DNA of 64,000 nucleotides from Elymus sibiricus (taxonomy: Eukaryota > Streptophyta > Magnoliopsida > Poales > Poaceae), in assembly GCA_039707655.1 (NCBI GenBank), contig CM077676.1, forward strand, positions 455,442,379 to 455,506,378, given 5' to 3'. Both the position numbers and the translations under genes were made by a program. Below, piece after piece: positions 1 to 11,124 of the stretch. The notes beneath the pieces are model-generated. The model searched no databases and was not told the origin of the DNA. It saw only the letters and a list, made by a program, of their open reading frames with translations. Position 1 is the first letter of the stretch, and every line of letters begins with the position of its first letter.

Positions 1-160
1 AGCGTAGGGTCCAGCCAACGGCGCGCAACGGGGCGATCTGGCCTTCTGGCCGGTAGGCAAAGTGTTTGTCGAGCACCGGACAACTAGAACTTGGGAACCT
101 GCCCTTTGCCTGGAGGGTGTGGGCTGAGTACCCTAAGCCGAGAGCTGAATTCGGCCTACG
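1..160 (+). repeat. Duplicated flank, copy 1 (empty hAT site)
   Basis: Nearly identical to 8771-9372, except that copy 2 contains a 436-bp hAT MITE. The undivided target GTGTGGGC is at 117-124. The similarity stops near 153, where CACTA subterminal sequence begins. No gene is recognised. Confidence 0.85.
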
Positions 161-590
161 GCCTTATCTATGTCCACGGCTTTTAGTCGGGGCCGTCGGC
201 ATATCTCAAGCTATGCCGACGGCCTGGGGAAAACCGTCGGTATGGAAAAGCCGTCGGCATACCTCCATCTATGCCTACGGCAGCCGTAGACATAGTTAGG
301 CCGTCGGCATACATCGATCTATGCCTACGGTGGTCGTAGGCATAGTTAGGCCGTCGGCATAGAGGTGGCCCTGGCGGCTCGGTGATAGACGGTGGGCTGA
401 CGCCGTCAAATCTATGCCGACGGCCGCCGTCGGCATAGATATTATCTGTTTTTTTATCAAGAGTTGCCACGTGGCGGGACTATGCCGGAAACTATGCCCA
501 CGGCAAGGTCGTAGGCATAGTTCCGCCACATGGCACCTCCTAGTAGTTCCTGGCCGAGGACTATGCCTACAGCAAAGCCGTAGGCACCGA

Positions 591-1046
591 TATTATCTTT
601 TTTTTTATTTTAAATTATTTTTATTTTTTTAAACTTAAAATTTGATTAATTTAAATCTGGCTTATCTAAACTTAAACATACACAAATTATATATCGATTT
701 GGGGTAGAATTTTCCATAGATTATGAATATCTAGTTTGTTTTTATTTTTGAGTACGTTAGAAATGTGACCTCATGTACTTTTGCATATAGGTCCTTATAC
801 TTTGTTGAAATCACACGTAATTGATACTTGCATCGATTTTGACAAATTTTATATGGTTTTTTATCAGAATCTTGAAAGGATTCTGCGGCTATACTATGTT
901 TTCAAATTTTAACAAACTTAAATCATGTTTGCATCAGATTTACAGAAAACACCCTTTTGTTTTGACTTTTTTTGTATATTTTTCATTCCTTGGCCAAACG
1001 AGATAAATTTTATATTTACATCCATCAGATTGTTTCTAGGATTTGT
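591..1046. other. AT-rich spacer inside CACTA
   Basis: AT-rich sequence between the left subterminal repeats and the tandem duplication. No gene, repeat or regulatory site is recognised. Confidence 0.5.
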
Positions 1047-2340
1047 GATGGCAGGTGCAAAGACCCGGCACGCGGCTCCGGAGTGTGACCCCCTTCACGG
1101 ACGGCGCTGCCGCCGGCACTTGGAGGGGGAAACGGCCACGTCGGGTCGACACGGGGGGAATCTTGTGGTGAGTTTGGCCCAGACCTTGTTCTGAAGTGTT
1201 CCTATGGGCTGACCTATCACAATCAGGTGGAGAAGTCCATTGGTTAAAGCCCGTCCGATGAAAGTCAAAGGGGTATATCTCCGGGTCAACGGGGCCAGGG
1301 TTAGGCCGGCCAGGGGCCTTGGGGGGTAGCAATGCCACCAAACCATGGCACCGGGTCCTCATACATGTCTTAAAGTGTGGTGGGATGTTTAAAGAGGCAA
1401 TACGCGGCTCCGGAGTGTGGCCCCCCTCACGGACGACGATGACATCGAAGTAACGTTCTGCGGTTCTGGCGTTGCATGAATATTCCTGAACACTCAGAGC
1501 GTGATCAATTCATGAGTTTTTTTATACGGTGCAGACACAAGCGATATAAGATGTGTGGTAATTTTTCAGATTTTTTTTAGATGCAGAAGTTAGTGGAAAA
1601 ATTCCTCTTTGCGGATTGTTCTTCGCATGTCTACGAGTGTGGTCGGGGGCCTTCGGGGGCTAGCAATGCCACCAAATCTTGCGCTGGATCCCTCTTACAT
1701 GTCTGGAAGTGTGGTGGCATGTGCAAACAGCCGGCACGCGGCTCGGGAGTGTGACCCCCTTCACGGACGGCGCTGTCGCTGGCACTTGGTGGGGGAAACG
1801 GCCATGTCGGGTCGACACGGAGGGAATCTTGTGGTGGGTTTGGCCCAGACCTTGTTCTGAAGTGTTCCTATGGGCTGACCTATCACAACCAGGTGGAGAA
1901 GTCCATTGGTCAAAGCCCGTCCGGTGAAAGTCAAAGGGCAGATCTCCGGGTCAACATGGCCAGGGTTAGGCCGGCCGGGGGCCTCGGGGGGTAGCAATGC
2001 CACCAAACCATCGCACCGGGTCCTCATACATGTCTTAAAGTGTGGTGGGATCTTTAAAGAGGCAATACGCGGCTCCGGAGTGTGGCCCCCCTCACGGACG
2101 ACGATGACACCGAAGTAACGTTCTGTGGTTCTGGCGTTGCATGAATATTCCTGAACACTCAGAGCGTGATCAATTCATGAGTTTTTTACACGGTGTAGAC
2201 ACAAGCAATATAAGATGTGTGGTAATTTTTCATAATTTTTTGAGATGCAGAAGTTAGTGGAAAAATTCCTGTTTGCGGATTGTTCTTCACATGTCTACGA
2301 GTGTGATCGGGGGTCTCCGGGGGCTAGCAATGCCACCAAA
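1047..2340. repeat. Tandem duplication, ~665-bp unit x2
   Basis: Two diverged copies in direct orientation, offset by 664-666 bp: 1141 aligns with 1807 and 1581 with 2245. Each contains a block around CGGCACGCGGCTC and a block ending GGGGGCTAGCAATGCCACCAAA. Short open frames inside are not conserved between the copies, so coding potential is doubtful. Confidence 0.85.
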
Positions 2341-2929
2341 GCCACCCCCTCCGAGCTGCCGCGAGCTCCCCTCACCCCGCCCGTGGCTCGCCTCTGCCAT
2401 CGCAAGCTCACCCTGCCATGGCCTCGCCCGCCCTTGCCCGCGACTCTCTCCGGCCGCCGGCTCGCCCGCGACTCTCTCCGGCCGCCGCCTCCGACAGCCG
2501 CCTCGTCGCGACCATGTTGGTTAGATGAACTCGCGTAGATGTCGCAGACTGTATCTGCCCTTCACAGACGAAATTTATTCATTGATCTACCGCCGTTATA
2601 CATCGGTCAAAGGGGTTGACTGATCGGGTCGCACAGATCAAGGTTTCGCTCAAAACGGCTCTTCGAAGGGCCCAAAAATTATTTACTGTTGTTGATAATC
2701 AATAGATCAGTTGATCTTTTCAAATGTTTTTTTTCTTTTTTTTTGACATTTCATTGGTTTCCTAGACTCGATTCGTGCACACAAATTCTCTAGCCAATCA
2801 TCTCGCGGGAAACAGCCTCCCACGGATCCCCTCCCTAACTTGATCACAACCGTCCACAGCTCGTAGATCCCACATCCCCAAACGCACACCTCAAAAAAGA
2901 AAAGAAGAAAAAGAAAACGCACGCATGCA

Positions 2930-5900
2930 CGCACGAGACAAAATCAAATGAAATTTTGGGCCTTCCCGCGCCACTCAGCCCGCTTCCCTCCCACCCACCA
3001 AAATTAAAAAAAAAAGAAAGAAAGGAAGAGAAGCGAGAGAGAGCCCACCCAACACAGCCGCACCACTCCCCACACCACACGCAGCCCTCGACCTCTCTCT
3101 CTCCCCGCGAGCCTTCTCCGCCGCCGCCACCCACGCCGGCGATTCCGGCGGCTTCCGGAGGTTGCCGACGACGCTAAGCACACTCCCATGATCGCCTCCG
3201 TCCGCTCCGTCTTCCCCTCCGAGCAGATTCGTCGCTCGCGTCCTCTACCGGTCACCCGCGACCGTTCCCTAAGCTAGGGTTTCGGCCACCGCGTCGCCGG
3301 CGTGGCTCCGGCGGCTCAGGTACATCTCTCCGTCGAGATCCCCCGCAACCCACCCTCTCTTACTCACCTCGTCTCCTCTCCCTCCCAGATCGGGCACTCC
3401 ACCGTCGCCGTCGTTTCGCTTGTGCTGGAACAGCAAAGGGAAGGCCATGGAGGACGCCGCTCCAGCCCTACTCCGACGGCATCAAGGTCAGCCCCTCCCT
3501 CTCCTATTCGATCTGTTCCCCTACCCTTCCCTGATGTGCCTACCTTCCTCACCCACACGCAGCAGCAGCAGCAACTCGATGCAGGGAGGAGGGAGAGGAG
3601 GAGTCCTGCTTCCCCCGCGTGCATCTTCTCTCTCGGAACGACGCCCAACCTCAAGCGAGAGGTTTCCCTTCCCCTCCACGCCTCCCTTGTCCTCCTCGAT
3701 TTCCTAGGCTTGCTCTCAATTTGCTGCTGCTCTGCTCTGCTCTGCATTTTTTACTTGCACACATGCTTGACTGAATTTTGAATGGGTGCTACTGCTGTCA
3801 CACTCCACTGCTGGGTCCTCCTAGCTAGCTAGCTCTCAGTTTGGACTGCCCTTGTTGGTTGCTGCAGCCAGGCTAGGCGTATCTTGCATAATATCGATCG
3901 ATCGAAACTTGTTTGCATATATACATACTACAGGAAGTGAGTGTGGTAACTAACTGTTGTTGTTCAATCTAGCTAGCTAGCTTGAAATCTTGTTTGTACT
4001 ACATACATTGCAAATTTGCATGCCTAGTGAACTAGCCCTGTACGTATTTTTTTGATAGCACGGTCTAACTGAAGTTTGTGTTTGTGCTAAATGGAACACC
4101 TGATGCACTTGTCTTGGTACTGCTTTTGATGCTGTGACGGTGTGGTGTTCAAACAGTTAATGCCACTCATCCATTGAGGAACTAGAGTCCATCTCTGGTT
4201 TGAATTGACTCTGCTTTTAGTATATTTTGCTTGCTGCCCCAAAAATGCAGTAGAATTTAGTTTATGAATTGGTCTGGTTGGATTTCTCAAGTTATCTCAA
4301 GATGCTACAAAATAAATGGTTGTTGTCCTCTCCCTTTGATGTTTGATTTGATTTGATTCGGTTTCCTCACGCCTCTCTGTTTGCTCTGTTCATGCTGCTG
4401 CCAGATCCAGGAAGGTCTTTGAGAACCTGAAGGTTCTTTTTTTGATTGATAGATGCATGTGTGGGTGGCAGCAGATCAACCTCCTTCTCAAGTTCTAGTT
4501 CATGCCTATGGGCTGGTTATTGGGGATTTGGTGCTGCTGGTGGCACCTATGTGCACTTGTTTGATATACTAGCACTGTATCCTTCTGTTTCACTTAATTG
4601 ACAGTTACACAGTTAACCTACTATGCATATAGATGTGTTCCTGTGGAATTGATGCTACTCTAATTCTGTGATCCACTTGTGGTCATGATCTAGTCTTGGA
4701 GACTTTCTAATTTGGTTTCCTGTTATGCAGTAGTTATACATGGTCTTATAGCTACTGTTATATTCATTCTGTTGGTTATTGTTGTGCTGTTATTTGGTTT
4801 ACTCCTGTTCATTCTTGTGCTTTATGCAATTCAGATTAAGTGTTATACAATCATGCTTATACTCCTATCTATACCCGGTGCATGTGTTGTGCCTGTGTAC
4901 CTAGTACAGAAATATACCAAGTGCAAGTGTGTGCTTGTGTTCTCCATAAGTCCATATAGTAGATAATTAGTAGGTGTGCTACAGATGGCCTATTTCTTTT
5001 TACTGGTTATATGGACAATATCTTTTCTTGCCTAAGTTTTCCTCTCTCCTAAATCTGATGAAGAACAGATGCTCTCTCGGTCTTAGCTTTTCTCTCTTTA
5101 TAAATCTGATAAGAACAGATATTCTCTTGATCTTTACCAAGCCAATGATGCTGGTCTGAGGCTACTCTCACTGGGACAATAACAGATGCTGCACAAATTG
5201 ATCTGATGATGCAATAGTCCTAGCACTACTAGGCTGCCTGAGGATAAATCCCCTCCAAGACCTACCTCTGGTTCTTGGGGAGCTTGGTCTTGGGGTTCTT
5301 GTATAGCCTGCTTCTTGTGGCATGCCTCCTCCTCCTAGCTGCTTCACCCTATGCTCACCTGTATTGGTTTTGGGCCAACTCCTGGTTCGATGTAATTAGA
5401 TCAAGTGGCTATCAAGCTTCTACCTATGGCTGTGGTCTTCTATTTATAGTTATTTGGAAGTCTTAGAGGGTTGACACCTCAACTTATCACTCAGCGGTGT
5501 GGCTGCTGTGTGTGCTGCTTAGTGCTATCTTGCAAGAAGCTGGGTGTCCATTCTGGATAGACATGGCTGGACTAGATCTTTATCTCTCTGTTGTACTTTG
5601 TTTTAATTACTAAAGGAATTCTTCTTTAATCTCTGGGCCTTTATTCATTTATTTAAAATTGTCATTGCTGAATTGATCTTTCGTAACTTCTTTTGTCTTG
5701 GCCAGCTGGACTTAAAGTGCCAGTTGTGCCCCTTTAACTATAACTTTGCAAATGAGCTGGTGTTGTTGTTATTGTGTTTGTGGCTGTTACTTATGACTTG
5801 GCTCTGTTGTTGTTTGTTGGATTTCTGAGCTATAACTTTCACCTCCTGATGTACATATATCCTGGACATACTCCACTCTTGGACTTGATCTGCTACAACT

Positions 5901-6300
5901 GCTCTCCCCTGATACTTGATCATGTACTGTTCCTTTTGTCTCTGATACTGTACACTTGGTCACTTACTATTCCATTACTTGGCTTTACTGGTTTTCTATT
6001 GCAAACTTCTGGTTAAGGATATTTGGACCAGTTCCAAGTAGTCCTAAGTGCCGGCTCATATAGTAATGCATTTCCCAAAGGGAATGCAACATTTTCTAAT
6101 GTAACACACTCCCTCTTCCTGTATTGTTTCTTTTGCAGGTTTGAACTTGAGAAGGAGAAGAAGAAGGAAAGAAGAACCATAAATGGCTCTTTGCTGTAGT
6201 TTAGGTTTAGTTTCTTTTCTTCTATCCAGATTGTAAGATTTGTAATATTACTTGTACTAATTCATTTATTAATAAAGTTTCTTTTATTCCTTATTGGAAT
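2930..6300 (+). other. Candidate captured host transcription unit inside CACTA
   Basis: This looks like a grass gene carried in the transposon. A GC-rich, CT-rich leader (3040-3310) contains the common leader motif CTAGGGTTT and ends in a CAG/GTACAT donor (3319). A CTCCCAG acceptor (about 3389) opens a short exon with an ATG at 3447 and an AAG/GTCAGC donor after 3486. A long T-rich intron-like stretch ends in TTTTGCAG at 6131-6138, followed by a terminal exon with stop TAA at 6180-6182 and AATAAA at 6271-6276. Joining 3447-3486 to 6139-6182 keeps phase and gives a peptide of under 30 residues with a run of arginines. Further exons, for example around 4405-4432, cannot be excluded. No known protein family is recognised. 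Confidence 0.4.
6271..6276 (+). terminator. Polyadenylation signal AATAAA
   Basis: A canonical AATAAA lies about 90 bp after the TAA that closes the last inferred exon of the captured transcription unit. It supports a 3' end on the + strand. Confidence 0.4.
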
Positions 6301-6968
6301 ATGACTTTGTATTATAAATTCATTTATTAATTCAATTCCATGCGTTAATATAAAAATTATTCCTTACTGGATATGTGCATCCTTGTTATGTATGTGGCCT
6401 GTAGCTATTATAATTTGAAGGGCAGATGCAAAAACAGCTAATTTTTTTGACCAAAACTATGCCGACGGCTATGGTAAAGCCGTAGGCCTAGTCCTGCCAC
6501 GTGGTAGCGCTGGGTAGCTCCTGGCCAAGGACTATGCCTACGGCAATGCCGTCGGCATAGTTTTTCATCTATGCCTACGGCTTTGCCGTAGGCATAGTCT
6601 TGCCACGTGGTAGCGCTGGTAGCTCCTGGCCGAGGACTATGCCTACGGCAAAGCCGTCGGCATAGTTTTGCATCTATGCCTACGGCAAAACCGTAGGCAT
6701 AGTCTTGCCACGTGGCAGCTTTTGGTTGGCCGGATTTCGCGACGGCGCCGTCAGCTGCCGTCTCGGCGTTTTCTTTGCCGACAGTGCAACTATGCCGACG
6801 GCCGTACTAAAGCCGTCGGCATAGGTTGCTATGCCGACGGTCTGACAAGACTACATTGACGCAATCAACGCCGACGGCTGCCGTCGGCATAGGCCTATGC
6901 CGACGGTATTCGGCCTATGCCGACGGCCTCAGGCCGTCGGCATATAGCGTTATTCCGGTAGTGTCCCG

Positions 6969-7771
6969 TTGGCGCGAGCCGGCGTCCCGGAGGGCCAGCG
7001 GACCAGCCAGAGGAGAAAATACCCAGATCCGCCGGCGTCAAGGGACTGGCGCACCGCCGGCGTCGTGACGCCGGTCAGGGATCAAGGGAAGCACTGTGGA
7101 AGCTGCTGGGCTTTTGCAACCGCATCGGCCATCGAGAGCCTTTGCAAGATCGAGCACGGCGACCTGATCCCGCTGTCGCCCCAGCAGCTCGTCGACTGCG
7201 ACGGCAACAACAGGCACTGCAGAGGCGGCACCCCGGCGACGGCATTCCAAGGCATTAAGCTTACTGGTGGCATCTCCCGATGGGCGGACTATCCGTTCAC
7301 GGGAGACAAGCGCTGGTGCTACCCGGCCCGCAAAAGCGTGGGCATCAGGGGCTGGGAGCGCGTGGAGCCGCGGAACGAGAGGGCGCTCATGTGGTCGGTG
7401 TTCAAACGCCCCGTCACAGTAGGCGTCGACGCGAACAGCACGGCCTTCATACATTACCGCGGCGGCCTCTTCGACGGGCCCTGCAACACCAGTCTCGGTC
7501 ACCCCATGACCCTCGTCGGCTATGGCACTACCGGACACAATGACCCTTACGGCGAGCCGGCGGGAGTCGATTTTTGGCTCCTCAAAAATTCGTGGTCCAC
7601 GACTTTAGAACTCTGTAGTCCGTGGTTGGTTTCCCTTAGTGGAAATCGGAAGGGGGAAGCCCTTCTCTGTTAAAAAAAAAAAAATGCGCCTCCGGCGCCG
7701 AAGGTGGGGTCTGCGGCTGCGGGGTAATGCTCGAGGCCACTTATCCGATCCGTTCCTATAAGCTATATTAG
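6969..7771 (+). pseudogene. Papain-family (C1A) cysteine protease, fragment
   Basis: Similarity to plant cysteine proteases starts near 7030 at the mature N-terminus ([15 protein letters not shown]). The active-site cysteine is in CGSCWAF (codon 7104-7106), the catalytic histidine in [10 protein letters not shown] (7500-7502, usually NHAV) and the asparagine in LLKNSW (7587-7589). The signal peptide and inhibitor prodomain are missing because the CACTA end lies directly upstream at 6963. After NSWSTT about 70 bp of foreign sequence with a poly(A) run replaces the usual WGxxGY stretch. Homology resumes at 7684 (MRLRR) and continues, after a one-base insertion, through VCGCGVMLEATYPI to a TAG at 7769-7771. 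It is non-functional, through truncation, insertion and frameshift. The open reverse frame 7038-7538 is a shadow. Confidence 0.9.
7612..7683 (+). mobile_element. Short poly(A)-tailed insert (5'-truncated retroposon?)
   Basis: This foreign segment splits the cysteine protease between the NSW asparagine region and the C-terminal tail and ends in a run of about 13 A. The poly(A) end suggests a heavily 5'-truncated LINE or SINE tail. No target-site duplication is visible, and a few target codons are missing, so a deletion accompanied the event. Confidence 0.5.
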
Positions 7772-8541
7772 AGGAAAAGTGCCTATATATGAACTAGTTA
7801 GTGATGAAGTGGAATAAATTAAAGCTACTGGTTGGTTGTAAGCGGGGGCACAGAATATAAGTTGGTAAGTGATTCAAGCCGGGCGACCGATCTCGGCTGA
7901 CGCCGGTCGGACGAGCGACGTCGGATCCCATGAGATCGTGCGCTCTTCTATCCTTGTTTTTTTTTCTGCATTGTTCTCTTCTCCATCCCTCGTTCTTATC
8001 CATAAGCTACCGCTTCTTTATTCTACGTTTTCCACGACGCGCTGCTCCCTGTCGCTGCAAACACTCCATTCCTCGATCTCTGCCGTAACTCACCTTCTCT
8101 TCCCTCACCACCATGACCCGTCAGGCGCAGGGGTGCGGCGCTGCTACTGCAAACCTACCACCATTGCTTGCTGCTAGGGCGAGTCACCACAGGCGAAGAA
8201 AACGACAACACATACCAACGCCTCCTTCTAACTCTCCCTCTCCCACCCACCACATGATGTAATTAACGGCACGGGCGAGCTGGCGATGCCCACGAAGGTT
8301 TTTGCACACATGTGCTACGACGACAGCAGATCGTTTGCGATGAGCCGAGGAGCTCAGGCGAGTGGCACGGCAAGCTTCGAGCGGCGCCCGCCAATGCTTC
8401 GACCGACGACGAAATGTGATATGACGGCATAGCATGCATAGGGGGTGCTGCATGCGAGCGGGGATGCACAAGACGACTCTTCAAGCGATGACGCGAGAGA
8501 GGTGGATGGTGTCTATGGCGGGGGGAGGGGGCAAGGCGCGG
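7772..8541. other. Unassigned spacer
   Basis: Mixed-composition sequence downstream of the protease relic. Only short overlapping open frames on both strands are present and no family is recognised. Confidence 0.4.
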
Positions 8542-8757
8542 GGTGCCGGTTTGCAGCTCTACCGGCGGGCATCTACTGCTCGGTAGGAGGAAGGGGATAT
8601 CGCATCGGTCGCTGCGGTTGGAGACGAAGACTAGTAACCTAGCGCGTGAGGTGCCGGTTTGCAACTCTTACGGCGGGCATCTACTACTTGGTAGGAGGAA
8701 GGGGATATCGCATCAGTCGCTGCGGTTGGAGACGAAGACTAGTAACCTAACGCGCGG
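8542..8757 (+). repeat. Tandem repeat, 108-bp unit x2
   Basis: GGTGCCGGTTTGCA starts at 8542 and again at 8650. The two units match with a handful of substitutions and end in CTAGTAACCTA. The sequence runs directly into copy 2 of the duplicated flank at 8771. Confidence 0.9.
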
Positions 8758-8770
8758 GGTGGAACGGCCA

Positions 8771-9372
8771 GCGTAGGGTCCAGCCAACGGCGCGCAACGG
8801 GGTGATCTGGCCTTCTGGCCCGTAGGCAAAGTGTTTGTCGAGCACCCGACAACTAGAACTTGGGAACCTGCCCTTTGCCTGGAGGGTGTGGGCCAGTGGC
8901 GGATCCAGGATTTCATACTTGGGTGTTCAAATTTTTTTTTTTGCGGGTTTCAAAAAGTAAACTAATCTAAGATTTGAAATTTTTATGTAGCAAGATTTTT
9001 TTTTCTATCAAAATGACAATACCTTATAAAAATGACAAAAGAATAAAGATTATTTACTACATCATCATACATTTGAGGATCACATAGCCATTAGTATACA
9101 ATACATCTGAAGACAATGAACAAGAAGAATGCTAATTACCTGGTGCTGGTGACATGCGTAGGTCTACACTGAAGTGCAACTCGTGCTGAAGGTAACAGTC
9201 ATGATGTTACGTCACTGGCGAGAAGTCATTTGGGGACTGAAAGTCACTATACACCATATATAAAAATTTCTTGCCAAAATTTTTGGGTGTACATCTGTAC
9301 ACCCATGACCAACTGTGGATCCGCCCCTGGTGTGGGCTGAGTACCCTAAGCCGAGAGTTGAATTCGGCACAC
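8771..9372 (+). repeat. Duplicated flank, copy 2 (filled hAT site)
   Basis: 8771-8893 matches 1-124 and 9330-9372 matches 117-158, with few mismatches. The copies part company where the hAT MITE is inserted and again after GAATTCGGC. The duplication therefore predates the hAT insertion. Confidence 0.9.
8894..9329. mobile_element. hAT-type MITE, 436 bp
   Basis: The terminal inverted repeats are CAGTGGCGGATCCAG and, at the far end, CTGTGGATCCGCCCCTG. An exact 8-bp target-site duplication GTGTGGGC flanks the element at 8886-8893 and 9330-9337. The interior is AT-rich and non-coding. The unoccupied target at 117-124 confirms both boundaries. Confidence 0.93.
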
Positions 9373-9695
9373 GTTTTTCCGAGTTTCAACTGGTTTTTGC
9401 CGAGTTTTCTGGGCACTTCAAAAGTAAACTAATTGCAATAGTGACCAGAGGCACAACCTCGGTAATGTGGCTTGTCGGTGAGTGCACAGAGTTCGGCCGC
9501 GATGCTGCTAATATGTCCTTTGGACCTGTGATTCGAGAAAACGATGAAACGAGACGAGCTAAGCGCTTTAAGATTTCGGACTGACACATGATGGGCAAAG
9601 AGACTGATTTACCCTTTTTAATTTAATGAAAAGGTATATTTTAATATTCACTACTAATTTGTGTCAAAATGTGTAAACTTTTCCCCATTCGAGAT
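9373..9695. other. Unassigned spacer with short + frame
   Basis: A + strand frame ending in a TGA at 9582-9584 could be the tail of an old coding sequence, but no family is recognised. Otherwise nothing is seen. Confidence 0.3.
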
Positions 9696-9900
9696 ATCCA
9701 TCCATCCATCTATCTATCTATCTATCTATATCTATATCTACATATCTATCTATCGATCCACCCATCCATCCATCTATCTATCCATCCATGCATCCATCCA
9801 TCTATCCATCTCTCTCTCTCTCTCCCTCTCTCTCTCTCTCTATCTATTTATATATCTATTCTATTTTATTCTATCTATCCATCTATCTATCTATTATTTA
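9696..9900. repeat. TATC/CATC/TC microsatellite
   Basis: An interrupted compound array of ATCC, ATCT and CT units. The open frames rich in Ile, Ser, Leu and Tyr here are artefacts of the repeat. Confidence 0.97.
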
Positions 9901-10835
9901 TATTATTAAAACAGAAGACAAACAAGGCACCGCATTTATCCATATAAGACATTGATTCTAATTAGGGAAACATATATGAGATTAAAAGATAAAAAGGTTA
10001 TGTAAAATATAAAACGCGTACAAACAATCCATTATTGACACGTGCATATTGAGCCCAACATGGGAGGTTACGTAGATTATAAAATGCATACAAATAGTCT
10101 AACCTATGCGTGTGTCTCGGAAGCAGGAAAGGCCTGCTGTCCATGAACAAATCCATATTTAGGATTTACTGTTTTGGACCAACCCTACACGTGTATCTTG
10201 TCCATGTACTAAAATTGTTTATCAGAAGCATGTGCAAAGGAATCCACGAGCCAAGCCACCATAATCCTAAATTAACTTATCATCCATTGTTTATAGAATT
10301 AGCATAGTGGCCTTTGCAATTGTGAGGGCATCTTCTTTAGTGTGTTGAAAGCGTATAATGCATGTGTATCATATTTACTTCTTTAATATATGTTGAAAGT
10401 TCTTAACCATTTAATTTATTATTTCATCAATAATATCTTAGCCAAATATGTATTCATCTTATTTTCTAACATTGAACCCAAAATACATCAAAATTTAGAC
10501 AACGGTCTCTAAGGTACACATTTGATCATCATTATTTTTTATGACAATTATATTTTCTCTTAATGACGAAATACTTTTGAACAAAATACATCACATTTGA
10601 CACCTAAAAGTCTCAGATGATTTTTAATATTTTCAAGGAAATAATAGCTATTGGTAACATGATGTGGGCAGTATGATTGTTATCTTAAAAATCATGTATT
10701 ATAACTAATAAAAGTATTCATGAAAATAACTCATTTTTTTATTTGCTTTGATAGTCATATAGGAAAAATCATTTATCTATAATTATGAAGATGTATTGGT
10801 TGGTTGATGTTTTGAACTTATCAATCAGTTGATCC
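9901..10835. other. AT-rich spacer
   Basis: AT-rich sequence, probably old transposon remains. No gene, inverted repeat or family-specific motif is recognised. Confidence 0.4.
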
Positions 10836-11124
10836 ATTCAGGTGCAATCATGATTACATATTGGTAGCGACCTATGTTATTGTAAATTTAGATATAGTTA
10901 TGATGACCATATGCAACGACCTGTCTACGTATTAAATATGAAATATGAAGAACTATAGGTTTTGATCCTTTAGTTAATAGTTGATTCACCAGATTAATGG
11001 ACAATTTATTTTTAGAATTTTTAACTTATCCATCTCTTTCCTTGTTGAATGTCACCTTCTTTTACTATAAAATAAAATCATGGAACCATATTTGTATTTA
11101 GAAAACATATTAAGGACCATTACA

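Larger units (their letters stand above)
161..6963. mobile_element. CACTA (DTC) element, non-autonomous, 5' end unclear
   Basis: Dense direct and inverted copies of the motif CTATGCCGACGGC / GCCGTCGGCATAG fill 171-590 and 6455-6945, as in the subterminal regions of Triticeae CACTA elements. The right end reads GTTATTCCGGTAGTG at 6949-6963, the reverse complement of a CACTACCGGAATAAC terminal repeat. No matching CACTA start is visible on the left, so that end is probably truncated or rearranged. No transposase reading frame is present. The interior holds a tandem duplication and a transcription-unit-like sequence. Orientation cannot be fixed. Confidence 0.8.

Noticed and set aside
171..590. 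CRISPR-like array of short palindromic repeats
   Set aside because: The repeats are the irregularly spaced subterminal motifs of a plant CACTA element. Spacing is uneven and there are no cas genes.
7038..7538. 166-codon minus-strand frame
   Set aside because: It is the antisense shadow of the cysteine protease relic, in a GC-rich third-position context.
9661..9947. Two overlapping open frames rich in Ile, Ser, Tyr, Leu and His
   Set aside because: They are translations of the TATC/CATC/CT microsatellite in two frames and have no coding character.
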